DNA of 64,000 bases from an uncultured Bacilli bacterium (GTDB lineage Bacteria > Bacillota_I > Bacilli_A > RF39 > UBA660). Shown piece after piece: positions 43,208-50,934 of this stretch. The first letter of the stretch is position 1. The number at the start of each line of letters is the position of its first letter. The notes under the pieces are model-generated. The model had not been told where the DNA came from, made no database searches, and saw only the letters and a list, made by a program, of their open reading frames with translations. A program made the translations under genes and the position numbers. Location: contig CAKONZ010000007.1 in assembly GCA_934098525.1 (NCBI GenBank), positions 16,769-80,768 of the forward strand. The letters are read 5' to 3'.

Positions 43208-45553
43208 ATGTTTTGTAAAGAATGTCAAAATAAAATAACTAATAAATCATACTTTTGTCCTAATTGTGGAAATAATTTAAAACTAAATAAAAAAAGAAAT
43301 ACCAAACTAATAATGTTTATATCATTAATCATAATATCAGCTTTAATTATTGCCTTAGGATATTTTTGTTATACTTATTTTAACAAAAATAAAAATGACA
43401 TATCAAAAGAAACAAAAAATTATAACACCCTAGAAAAAATTAAATCAGATTATGAAAAAGGCAATATAAATGTAAAAGATTATTTTTCTCAACTAGTATA
43501 TTTAGAATTTGATTCACCAAAATTAGATTCAAAATATCTTTCTGATTATGAATATTACACAACAGAATGTGAACTATATACAGATGAAGTATTAAATAAT
43601 CATTATGAAAAACTAGATCAAGATGTTATTAAATTTTATTTAGCTAACAAATCTATGACTAATGTAGTTCTAGGAGAGAAAAAAGCCAGTATAACTAAAC
43701 TACCAAATAACACTACCAATCTTAAAGCTAAACAATTAGAAGAAAATAAAAATAACATTATAAATCATAGATTAGAAAATGTTTACTTAACAAAAGAAGG
43801 ACATTTCCTAATTTGGTATACAAGTCGTGGTGATGATGCAATTACAGAAAAACAATTAAAATCTCTAGCAGAAGGCTTGGAAGATAGTATCACCAAATAT
43901 GAACAATACTTTGGAATAAAGTATTCTTATACTCCTTATGTTGATAATAGATACTTTAATGAAGATTGGAAAAATGCTAAAGAAACTTTAAAACAAAATA
44001 ACATATCAACATCATCATTAAAAACAGCCATGAGTGTTTATGTCTATGATACTGGTAGCCAAACAGTTTTAGCAAGCTATAATGATGAAAATGACGTTGT
44101 CAAATGGCTTAATCGTTCATTAGTGCTAGATATCCTAGACCAAGATGGTATCGTAAATTATCCATATATAGTAATAAACAAAAAAGGTATATCTAATAAT
44201 ATTAATAGTCTAAGTCAACTCTATAATCATGAATTATTTCATCATATGCAATACTTATTTTGTAAATCAACAACAGGTAAAAGATGCCTAGCAGATGAAA
44301 CACTTATTGAAGGAATGGCAAATTTTGCAAGCGCAAAAGTAAGTGATGTGTCAACAACTAACAATTTCTTAAATAATTGGGCAGGTATTTATACAAAAAA
44401 CACAAGTACTAAATTATCTGATATCGTTGATAGCAAAGGTAGCAAAGGTTATGCTTTATTCCCATATTTTTATTCATATTCTACTCAAGTAAATAATTGG
44501 GAAAAAATACTTATGAATGCTCACAACTACAAAGATGCTTTCAACTATATCAAAAATAATACTCCTAAAAAGAACCTAGTAAGCACAATAAATGACCTAG
44601 CATATTACTCAATTAGTCAAAATTATGATAATAAATCATTAAAATCAATAACAGGAATTAGAAACAAAATAAATTTAGAAAATAACAAAAAATACAACTT
44701 AACAATAAATGCTGGCTCAATAGACTATTTTGATCTAACAAAAACTCCCAATCTAAATATATTAACAAAAAATAATACCTATCTAACTATAAAACTATAT
44801 GGTTACAAAGAGGGAATATACAAAGAAATTAAGGCATCCTCTAACAGTATGAAACTTGATACTACTTTTTTTGCAAATTATGATAAATTTTACTTAGCAG
44901 TAACCAATGGAGATTTAACAAACTCTCATAATTACACAATAGATACTAAAAACAATAAACAACAAAACAATAATGAATATATAACTTCTTTCAATAACTA
45001 TAATATAGAAATAATCATAAACACAAAAAATAATGGGGTAGAATTAGAACAACATTCAAAAGGTACAATTGATGAACTTCATCAAAAAGAATATTTAGAA
45101 ACAAAAACAAACACAATGGGTATAAAAATTACCAATAAAATATATTATGATTTTGATACAGGTTATACTTATATATCACAACCATTTAAAGAAGATTATT
45201 GGCTTAAAGAAAAAGGAACATCACAAATAGTAGATTTAGGAAAAATCCTAGACAAACTAATTAGTATGGAAGATGTTACAAAAATCTCAAACAATCACTA
45301 TAAAGTAAAAATGACAGAAAATGATATTAAAAATCTAATAAATTTTGCAAACTCTTCCTCATCAACTATCAAAAAAGATATCAATATTGACGTTTATACT
45401 AAAAATGGCTATATAGTAGAATTAAAATATGACTTTACAAAATTAATATCAGGATTTGAACAATTTACCACAACAATAAAATTTTCTAACTATAATAATG
45501 CCGGTAATGTTGAAATTCCTCAAACAATAATTAATAATGCAAAAAATCAATAA
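43208..45553 (+). CDS. membrane-anchored zinc metallopeptidase with N-terminal zinc ribbon, 781 aa
   Basis: An N-terminal zinc ribbon (CKECQNK...CPNCGNN) lies in the cytoplasm, a transmembrane helix at about residues 35-58 follows, and the remainder is extracellular. Near residue 340 there is NHELFHHMQYL, an HExxH zinc site, with LIEGMANFASAK about 25 residues later supplying a likely third ligand. The C-terminal 300 residues are beta-rich with a lipoprotein-LppX/LolA-like look (NTMGIKITNKIYYDFDTGYTYIS), uncertain. ATG follows AAGGAAGTGAAAAA. The next gene starts 17 bases later, so both are likely co-expressed. Confidence 0.65.
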   Translation: MFCKECQNKITNKSYFCPNCGNNLKLNKKRNTKLIMFISLIIISALIIALGYFCYTYFNKNKNDISKETKNYNTLEKIKSDYEKGNINVKDYFSQLVYLEFDSPKLDSKYLSDYEYYTTECELYTDEVLNNHYEKLDQDVIKFYLANKSMTNVVLGEKKASITKLPNNTTNLKAKQLEENKNNIINHRLENVYLTKEGHFLIWYTSRGDDAITEKQLKSLAEGLEDSITKYEQYFGIKYSYTPYVDNRYFNEDWKNAKETLKQNNISTSSLKTAMSVYVYDTGSQTVLASYNDENDVVKWLNRSLVLDILDQDGIVNYPYIVINKKGISNNINSLSQLYNHELFHHMQYLFCKSTTGKRCLADETLIEGMANFASAKVSDVSTTNNFLNNWAGIYTKNTSTKLSDIVDSKGSKGYALFPYFYSYSTQVNNWEKILMNAHNYKDAFNYIKNNTPKKNLVSTINDLAYYSISQNYDNKSLKSITGIRNKINLENNKKYNLTINAGSIDYFDLTKTPNLNILTKNNTYLTIKLYGYKEGIYKEIKASSNSMKLDTTFFANYDKFYLAVTNGDLTNSHNYTIDTKNNKQQNNNEYITSFNNYNIEIIINTKNNGVELEQHSKGTIDELHQKEYLETKTNTMGIKITNKIYYDFDTGYTYISQPFKEDYWLKEKGTSQIVDLGKILDKLISMEDVTKISNNHYKVKMTENDIKNLINFANSSSSTIKKDINIDVYTKNGYIVELKYDFTKLISGFEQFTTTIKFSNYNNAGNVEIPQTIINNAKNQ

Positions 45554-45570
45554 TTTTAAGGAGATAGAAA

Positions 45571-46452
45571 ATGAATCAAAGTAATAAAATAATAGGGTAT
45601 GATCCTCAAACGGGACAACCAATTTATGCAAATCAAAATACAAATATTAATTGGTCAATGCCAACAAAATCACCAAAAAACAATAATAAAGTATTTATTA
45701 TAATAGCAATACTAATAGTTTTTGTGGTTATTACTGTTTTATATTTTTATAATCAAGATAAGAAAAAATCAACAAGTAATGAAACACCTAACAATTCAAA
45801 AGTAGAAAACAATAACAATAAAAATGATGAACAACAAAACAATAATTCAACTGACAATTCCAAAGATGAAACTAACACAAGTGATGAAAATAACTCATTT
45901 TTATTTAGCATAGAGGATGTATTTACTATTACAGATAGAGGTACAGTTGTAACAGGACATGTACAAAGAGGAAAATTAAAAGTTGGTGATACTGTTCAAA
46001 TAATTGGATTGGACAAAGAAACAATAACAGCAAAAGCAACAGGAATGGAAATGTTTAGAGAGAAAAAAGATGAAGCGAATGTTGGAGATAATGTTGCAAT
46101 ACTTTTAGAAAATATCACAAGAGAACAAGTACAAAAAGGACAAGTATTAGCAAAACCAAATTCAATCAAAGCAGTAAAAAAATTTGATGCTGATGTATAT
46201 ATTTTAACAAACGAAGAAGGTGGAAGACATACCCCATTCTTTGAAAGTTATAGACCTCAATTTTGTTTCAAAGAAGCAAACATTACTGGTGAAATTGAAT
46301 TGCCAGAAGGTGTTGAAATGGTTATGCCTGGTGATAACATAAAATTAACTGTCAAACTAGTTCATAATGTTGCAATGGAAAAAGGTACAGAATTTAATAT
46401 TAAAGAAGGTGACAGAATAGTTGGAAAAGGGACTGTTACCAAAATATATTAA
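45571..46452 (+). CDS. membrane-anchored protein carrying EF-Tu domains II and III without the GTPase domain
   Basis: The 293-residue protein has a short N-terminus (NKIIGYDPQTGQPIYANQN), one transmembrane helix at about residues 42-62, an Asn/Asp/Ser-rich linker to ~108, then a segment matching elongation factor Tu. Domain II has SIEDVFTITDRGTVVTGHVQ, GLDKETITAKATGMEMF and GQVLAKP; domain III has EEGGRHTPFF, YRPQFCF and LPEGVEMVMPGDN. No G domain (no GKT/NKxD) is present. With K/N-rich flank before the helix, the barrels could face outward, but topology is unproven. ATG 45571 follows AAGGAGATAGAAA; an upstream metallopeptidase gene is 17 bases away. Confidence 0.88.
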   Translation: MNQSNKIIGYDPQTGQPIYANQNTNINWSMPTKSPKNNNKVFIIIAILIVFVVITVLYFYNQDKKKSTSNETPNNSKVENNNNKNDEQQNNNSTDNSKDETNTSDENNSFLFSIEDVFTITDRGTVVTGHVQRGKLKVGDTVQIIGLDKETITAKATGMEMFREKKDEANVGDNVAILLENITREQVQKGQVLAKPNSIKAVKKFDADVYILTNEEGGRHTPFFESYRPQFCFKEANITGEIELPEGVEMVMPGDNIKLTVKLVHNVAMEKGTEFNIKEGDRIVGKGTVTKIY

Positions 46453-46471
46453 ATTAAATAACACAAAAACA

Positions 46472-46499
46472 TTGTCATAAAAAAATAATGTGTTATAAT
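46472..46499 (+). promoter_or_regulatory. tRNA-Glu promoter
   Basis: TTGTCA (46472-46477), 16-base spacer, TATAAT (46494-46499), 30 bases before the tRNA. Confidence 0.6.
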
Positions 46500-46528
46500 A
46501 AAAATGTCTTTCTTAAGACATCTTTATT

Positions 46529-46605
46529 GGCCCGTTGGTGAAGTGGTTTAACACGTCGCCCTCTCAAGGCGATATTCATGGGTTCAAACCCCATACGGGT
46601 CACCA
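46529..46605 (+). tRNA. tRNA-Glu(CTC)
   Basis: Acceptor GGCCCGT pairs with ACGGGTC (one G-T) and is followed by ACCA. The anticodon stem TCGCC/GGCGA encloses loop CTCTCAA, giving anticodon CTC for GAG. The T-arm GGGTTCAAACCCC is intact and the body resembles Bacillus tRNA-Glu. GAG is a minor codon in such an A+T-rich genome, so this is probably a second Glu isoacceptor. Confidence 0.93.
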
Positions 46606-46616
46606 AAAAGATTATT

Positions 46617-46642
46617 AAACCTTTGTATATCAAAGGTTTTAT
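46617..46642 (+). terminator. tRNA-Glu terminator
   Basis: AAACCTTTG (46617-46625) pairs with CAAAGGTTT (46631-46639), followed by T residues. From here to 46767 no gene is visible. Confidence 0.8.
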
Positions 46643-46767
46643 TCTTTTACTCTAAAATTGCTAAAACAAACTTCATCATGAAACAAACATTTTAATATAC
46701 ATAAAAATAAGTACTACTTTAAAGTTAAAAATTATTTACTAGAATATTTAATTTTATCTACACTATA

Positions 46768-46800
46768 AAAAAATAGGTAGAATTTATCTACCTATTTTTA
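46768..46800. terminator. perfect hairpin upstream of the small spore-peptide gene
   Basis: AAAATAGGTAGA (about 46770-46781) pairs with TCTACCTATTTT (46787-46798), flanked by A and T runs on both sides, so it can terminate in either direction. Confidence 0.65.
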
Positions 46801-46836
46801 CTTTTGTAATATAATACTATGAAAGGAGATGTAGAT

Positions 46837-46968
46837 ATGTATAATTATCCTTATTATGGTAATAGTGGTTTTGGTGATGGCTGGTGGATTTGGATTGTAA
46901 TAATTATAATTTTCTTCGTACTATTCTTTAACAATAACAATTCTGGTAATAAAGGTTGTTGTAGATAA
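46837..46968 (+). CDS. small YjcZ-like spore membrane peptide, 43 aa
   Basis: A short gene outside the usual size cut-off. ATG 46837 follows GAAAGGAGATGTAGAT. The product has a Tyr/Gly/Asn-rich N-terminus (MYNYPYYGNSGFGDG), one strongly hydrophobic helix (WWIWIVIIIIIFFVLFF) and the tail NNNNSGNKGCCR. This is the layout of YjcZ/YhcN-like small sporulation peptides, which end in a Gly-rich or Cys tail. It is bounded by terminators on both sides. The family call is from layout; coding is supported by the ribosome-binding site and immediate terminator. Confidence 0.7.
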   Translation: MYNYPYYGNSGFGDGWWIWIVIIIIFFVLFFNNNNSGNKGCCR

Positions 46969-46987
46969 GCACTTTAGTGCTTTTTTT
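46967..46987 (+). terminator. terminator of the small peptide gene
   Basis: AAGCACT (46967-46973), TT, AGTGCTT (46976-46982) and a T-run; the stem starts within the stop codon. Confidence 0.8.
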
Positions 46988-46998
46988 CTTGATTTTAT

Positions 46999-47027
46999 TT
47001 GACATTTAAAAATATTTATACTAAAAT
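46999..47027 (+). promoter_or_regulatory. asnS promoter
   Basis: TTGACA (46999-47004), 17-base spacer, TAAAAT (47022-47027), upstream of the T-box leader. Confidence 0.6.
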
Positions 47028-47039
47028 TAAACCATAATC

Positions 47040-47252
47040 AAATTGATGATGTGGACAAGTTTTATTAATTACTATTTTTAGCGAATTGGGTATGGTGAAA
47101 GCCAATAAATAAGTGTAATAAAATAACACCACGGAATGCTTATTTGAAATAAGTAGAATAAGCCGGCAAAAACCGTTATATAATTGAGATATCTAACTAA
47201 CGATAAGAAGGGTGGTACCGCGTAATGCCCCTTTAAATTGTTAGTTTTTTTA
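47040..47252 (+). promoter_or_regulatory. T-box leader of asnS
   Basis: The T-box core AAGAAGGGTGGTACCGCG (47205-47222) is exact. The terminator stem starts CTAACGAT (47196-47203) and ends ATTGTTAG (to 47244) with a T-run; the antiterminator uses the T-box. An AAC triplet at 47125-47127 within stem I is the likely asparagine specifier. The leader reads uncharged tRNA-Asn and lets asnS be transcribed when asparagine is scarce. Confidence 0.9.
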
Positions 47253-47269
47253 ATGGGAGGGAAGAAAAA

Positions 47270-48646
47270 ATGGATATTAAAAAGTTATATGAAGACCTAA
47301 AAGATTATTTAAAAAAAGAAATAGTAATAGAAGGTTGGGTAAAGAATCATAGAAAACAAAAAGAATTTGGTTTTATAGATTTTTCTGATGGAACATGTTT
47401 TAAATCAGTTCAAGTTGTATATGATGACAAACTAAGTAATTTTTCAGAAATATCAAAAATAAGAGTTGGCTCAGCCATAAAAGTAATAGGAATAGTTGAA
47501 GAGTCACCTGCTAAAGGACAAGAATTTGAAATAGTAGCAACCAATGTAATTTTATTAGGAGATTCACCTGAAGACTATCCAATTCAACCAAAAAGACATT
47601 CTAGAGAATTCTTAAGAGAACAAGCTTACTTAAGACCAAGAACAAATCTTTTTAATGCCATTTTTAGAGTTAGAAGTGTAGCAGCTCATGCTATCCATGA
47701 ATATTTTCAATCAAATGGATATATTTATGTTCATACACCACTAATAACAACAACTGATTGTGAAGGTTCAGATCAAATGTTCAAAATTACTACTTTGGAT
47801 TTTGATAACTTACCAAAAACAGATGGTAAAGTAGACTTTTCAAAAGATCTATTTGGTAAAAAAGCATACATTACTGGTTCAGGACAACTACACGGAGAAG
47901 CCTTTGCTATGGCTTTCAAAAAGATATATACTTTTGGACCTACATTTAGAACAGAAAAATCAAATACTAAAACTCATGCTAATGAATTTTGGATGATTGA
48001 ACCAGAAATAGCATTTTGTGATCTTGAAGGACTTATGGACATAGAAGAATCAATGTTAAAATTTGTAGTAAAATATGTAATGGATAAATGTCCTGACGAA
48101 ATAGATTTCTTTGATAAATTTGTTGAAAATGGTTTAAAAGAAAAATTAAGAAAAATAACAGACAGTAAATTCATAAGAATTGACCATAAAGATGTTATAG
48201 ATATTCTAAAAAAAGCCGATGTAAAATGGGAATTTGAACCTGATTACAACGAAGATATTGCCAAAGAACATGAAAGATATATAACAGAATATTTTAATGG
48301 TCCAGTATTTATCAAAAATTGGCCAAAAGATATAAAAGCTTGGTATATGAAAGAAAATGATGATCATAAAACAGTAGCGGCGGTTGACCTAGAAGTTCCT
48401 GGAGCAGGAGAGTTAATGGGAGGATCTCAACGTGAAGAAAACTACGATAAACTAATTGCCAGAATGCAATCATTAAACGTTGATCGTGCACCAATTGAAT
48501 GGTTCTTAAACTTAAGAAAATATGGTGGATGTGTTCATTCAGGATTTGGAATGGGATTTGAAAGATTAATAATTTATTTAACTGGAGTAGAAAACATAAG
48601 AGATGTAATACCATTCCCAAGAACACCAGGAAACTGTGATTATTAA
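47270..48646 (+). CDS. asnS: asparaginyl-tRNA synthetase
   Basis: A class IIb synthetase of 458 residues: an N-terminal OB-fold anticodon-binding domain (EIVIEGWVKNHRKQKEFGF) and a catalytic domain with FRVRSVAAHAIHEYF (motif 1), FGPTFRTEKSNTKTHANEFWMIEPE (motif 2, the Asn-specific form) and GFGMGFERLIIYLTG (motif 3). It contains an insertion of about 15 residues around residue 180 (NLPKTDGKVDFSKDLFG) seen in many Bacillota. The upstream T-box supports the Asn assignment. ATG follows GGGAGGGAAGAAAAA. Confidence 0.95.
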   Translation: MDIKKLYEDLKDYLKKEIVIEGWVKNHRKQKEFGFIDFSDGTCFKSVQVVYDDKLSNFSEISKIRVGSAIKVIGIVEESPAKGQEFEIVATNVILLGDSPEDYPIQPKRHSREFLREQAYLRPRTNLFNAIFRVRSVAAHAIHEYFQSNGYIYVHTPLITTTDCEGSDQMFKITTLDFDNLPKTDGKVDFSKDLFGKKAYITGSGQLHGEAFAMAFKKIYTFGPTFRTEKSNTKTHANEFWMIEPEIAFCDLEGLMDIEESMLKFVVKYVMDKCPDEIDFFDKFVENGLKEKLRKITDSKFIRIDHKDVIDILKKADVKWEFEPDYNEDIAKEHERYITEYFNGPVFIKNWPKDIKAWYMKENDDHKTVAAVDLEVPGAGELMGGSQREENYDKLIARMQSLNVDRAPIEWFLNLRKYGGCVHSGFGMGFERLIIYLTGVENIRDVIPFPRTPGNCDY

Positions 48647-48650
48647 AATT

Positions 48651-48690
48651 AAAAAGTAATGTTAAACGACTCTTGACATTACTTTTTTTT
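48651..48690 (+). terminator. asnS terminator
   Basis: AAAAAGTAATGT (48651-48662) pairs with ACATTACTTTTT (48676-48687), followed by T residues. Confidence 0.85.
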
Positions 48691-48731
48691 CTATCTATAA
48701 TTGTTATGCACCTAACAAAAAAGGAGAAAAT

Positions 48732-49205
48732 ATGAAAAAAGGAATATCTTATGAAATTATAACATTGGATAATAATTTAAAAAGATTTGCATTAAACAAA
48801 GGGAAGTGTGCTATTCCCAAAAATCCTCCAAGTCCCATTCAAATGAAAATATTACATTATCTAATAATCAATCAAGAAAAAGACATATATCAAAGGGACT
48901 TAGAAAAATTATTAAATCTCAGAAGATCAACTATATCAGGAATCTTAAAAACAATGGAAAAACATGACATTATAACTAGAAATGATTCAAAAATAGATGC
49001 CAGAAGTAAAAAAATAGAACTATCATCATCATCAAAACAGTTCTACAAACAATCAAAAAAAGTATTTAAAGAAGTAAATGATATTCTTATAAAAAACATA
49101 AGTGAAGACGAATTAGAAACATTTATTAATGTCATACATAAAATGAAAAGTAACATAAAAGAAAGGGAAGATGAAAATGATAAAATTATTAAAAAAACTA
49201 AATAA
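48732..49205 (+). CDS. MarR-family transcriptional regulator
   Basis: The 157-residue winged-helix protein has the MarR layout: a dimerisation helix, DLEKLLNLRRSTISGILKTMEKHDII as recognition helix, and a basic wing (NDSKIDARSKKIELSS). ATG follows AAAAGGAGAAAAT. It heads an operon with two ABC exporter genes, overlapping the first, and so most likely represses this operon until an inducing compound binds. Confidence 0.85.
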   Translation: MKKGISYEIITLDNNLKRFALNKGKCAIPKNPPSPIQMKILHYLIINQEKDIYQRDLEKLLNLRRSTISGILKTMEKHDIITRNDSKIDARSKKIELSSSSKQFYKQSKKVFKEVNDILIKNISEDELETFINVIHKMKSNIKEREDENDKIIKKTK

Positions 49206-50934
49206 AAAAGATTGGATCTTTGCATTTATAAGTTTTATCCTAATTGTTATTCAAGTATGGTTAGAACTAAAAATGCCAGATTATATGTCAGAAATAACAA
49301 AATTAGTACAAACAAAAAATGCCCTTATGAGTGATATATTAACTCAAGGTTTATATATGCTACTTTGTGCTTTTGGAAGTTTAGTATCTGCAATTATTGT
49401 AGGATATTTAATATCCAACATAGCAGCATCTTTTTCAATGAAAACAAGAAAATCTTTATTTGAAAAAGTTGAAGATCTTTCACTACAAGAAGTAAAACAA
49501 TTTCAAACAAGCAGTTTAATAACAAGAACAACCAATGATATAACACAAATTCAAATGTTTATAGCAATGGGTTTACAATTATTAATAAAATCTCCAATAA
49601 CTGCAGTTTGGGCAATAACAAAAATACTTGGTAAAAACCTAACTTGGAGTTTTATAACAGCTATAGCAGTTATTGTTTTATTAGTAACAGTATTAATTAT
49701 TATGTTAATCGTTATGCCAAGATTTAAAATAGTACAAGGACTAATTGATAAAATAAATCAAATAACTAGAGAAAATTTAACAGGAATTAGAGTAATAAGA
49801 GCTTTTAATGCTGAAAATTATCAAGAAGAAAAATTCGAAACAGCTAACAACAACTTAACAAAAAATCAATTATTCAATCAAAAAGTATTCTCTGTAATGC
49901 AACCTGTTATGTATCTTGTAATGTATTTCTTAACACTTTCTATATATTTTGTAGGAGCAGGATTAATTAATGAAGCAAATATGGCAGATAAAATATCCCT
50001 ATTTGGAGACATGATTGTTTTCAGTAGTTATGCTATGCAAGTAATAATGTCATTTTTAATGTTAGCAATGATATTCATGATGTTACCAAGAGCAAACGTA
50101 TCAGCAAAACGTATTAATGAAGTATTAGAAACAAAATCAAGTATAAAAGATGGGACAATAAAATCATCAAAAGAAACAGGTACTATTGAATTTAAAAATG
50201 TATCATTTAAATATCCAGATGCAGATGAATACCTATTAAAAAATATTTCCTTCAAAGTAGAAAAAGGACAAACAATAGCCTTTATAGGTTCAACCGGATC
50301 AGGAAAATCAACATTAATCAATTTAATTCCTAGATTCTATGACGCAACCGATGGTGAAGTTTTAGTGGATGGTATAAATGTAAAAGAATACAAATTAGAA
50401 AGCCTTCATAACAAACTTGGTTATATACCTCAAAAAGCTGTTATGTTCAATGGAACAATATCAAGTAATATTTCTTATGGCGAAAGCAATCAAAAAAAGC
50501 CATCAAAAACAAAAATAAAAGAAGCAATCAAAGTCGCCCAAGCAGAAGAATTTGTTACAAAAATGGAAAAAAGTTATGATGCCCATATAGCCCAAGGTGG
50601 TACTAATATTTCAGGAGGACAAAAACAAAGATTATCAATAGCCCGTGCTATAGCCAGAGATCCTGAAATATACATATTTGATGATTCATTTTCAGCTCTT
50701 GATTATAAAACAGATGCAACCTTAAGAAAAGTATTAAAAAAATATACAAAAGAATCAACCATTCTAATAGTGGCACAAAGAATAGGAACAATAATGAATG
50801 CTGATAAAATAATAGTTTTAGATAGTGGCAAATGTGTTGGTGTAGGAACACATAAAGAATTATTAAAAAAATGTAAAGTTTACAAAGAAATAGCCTTATC
50901 ACAATTATCAAAGGAGGAGTTAGAAAATGAATAA
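49177..50934 (+). CDS. heterodimeric ABC exporter subunit with degenerate catalytic site
   Basis: A 585-residue half-transporter: six transmembrane helices, then an ATPase domain with Walker A GSTGSGKST, signature NISGGQKQRLSIARA and Walker B IYIFDDSFSALD. The residue after the Walker B Asp is Asp rather than the catalytic Glu, a mark of the degenerate subunit in heterodimeric exporters such as BmrCD or LmrCD. ATG 49177 is preferred to ATG 49171 by distance from AAAGGGAAG. The gene overlaps the MarR gene and the partner exporter gene. Confidence 0.88.
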   Translation: MIKLLKKLNKKDWIFAFISFILIVIQVWLELKMPDYMSEITKLVQTKNALMSDILTQGLYMLLCAFGSLVSAIIVGYLISNIAASFSMKTRKSLFEKVEDLSLQEVKQFQTSSLITRTTNDITQIQMFIAMGLQLLIKSPITAVWAITKILGKNLTWSFITAIAVIVLLVTVLIIMLIVMPRFKIVQGLIDKINQITRENLTGIRVIRAFNAENYQEEKFETANNNLTKNQLFNQKVFSVMQPVMYLVMYFLTLSIYFVGAGLINEANMADKISLFGDMIVFSSYAMQVIMSFLMLAMIFMMLPRANVSAKRINEVLETKSSIKDGTIKSSKETGTIEFKNVSFKYPDADEYLLKNISFKVEKGQTIAFIGSTGSGKSTLINLIPRFYDATDGEVLVDGINVKEYKLESLHNKLGYIPQKAVMFNGTISSNISYGESNQKKPSKTKIKEAIKVAQAEEFVTKMEKSYDAHIAQGGTNISGGQKQRLSIARAIARDPEIYIFDDSFSALDYKTDATLRKVLKKYTKESTILIVAQRIGTIMNADKIIVLDSGKCVGVGTHKELLKKCKVYKEIALSQLSKEELENE

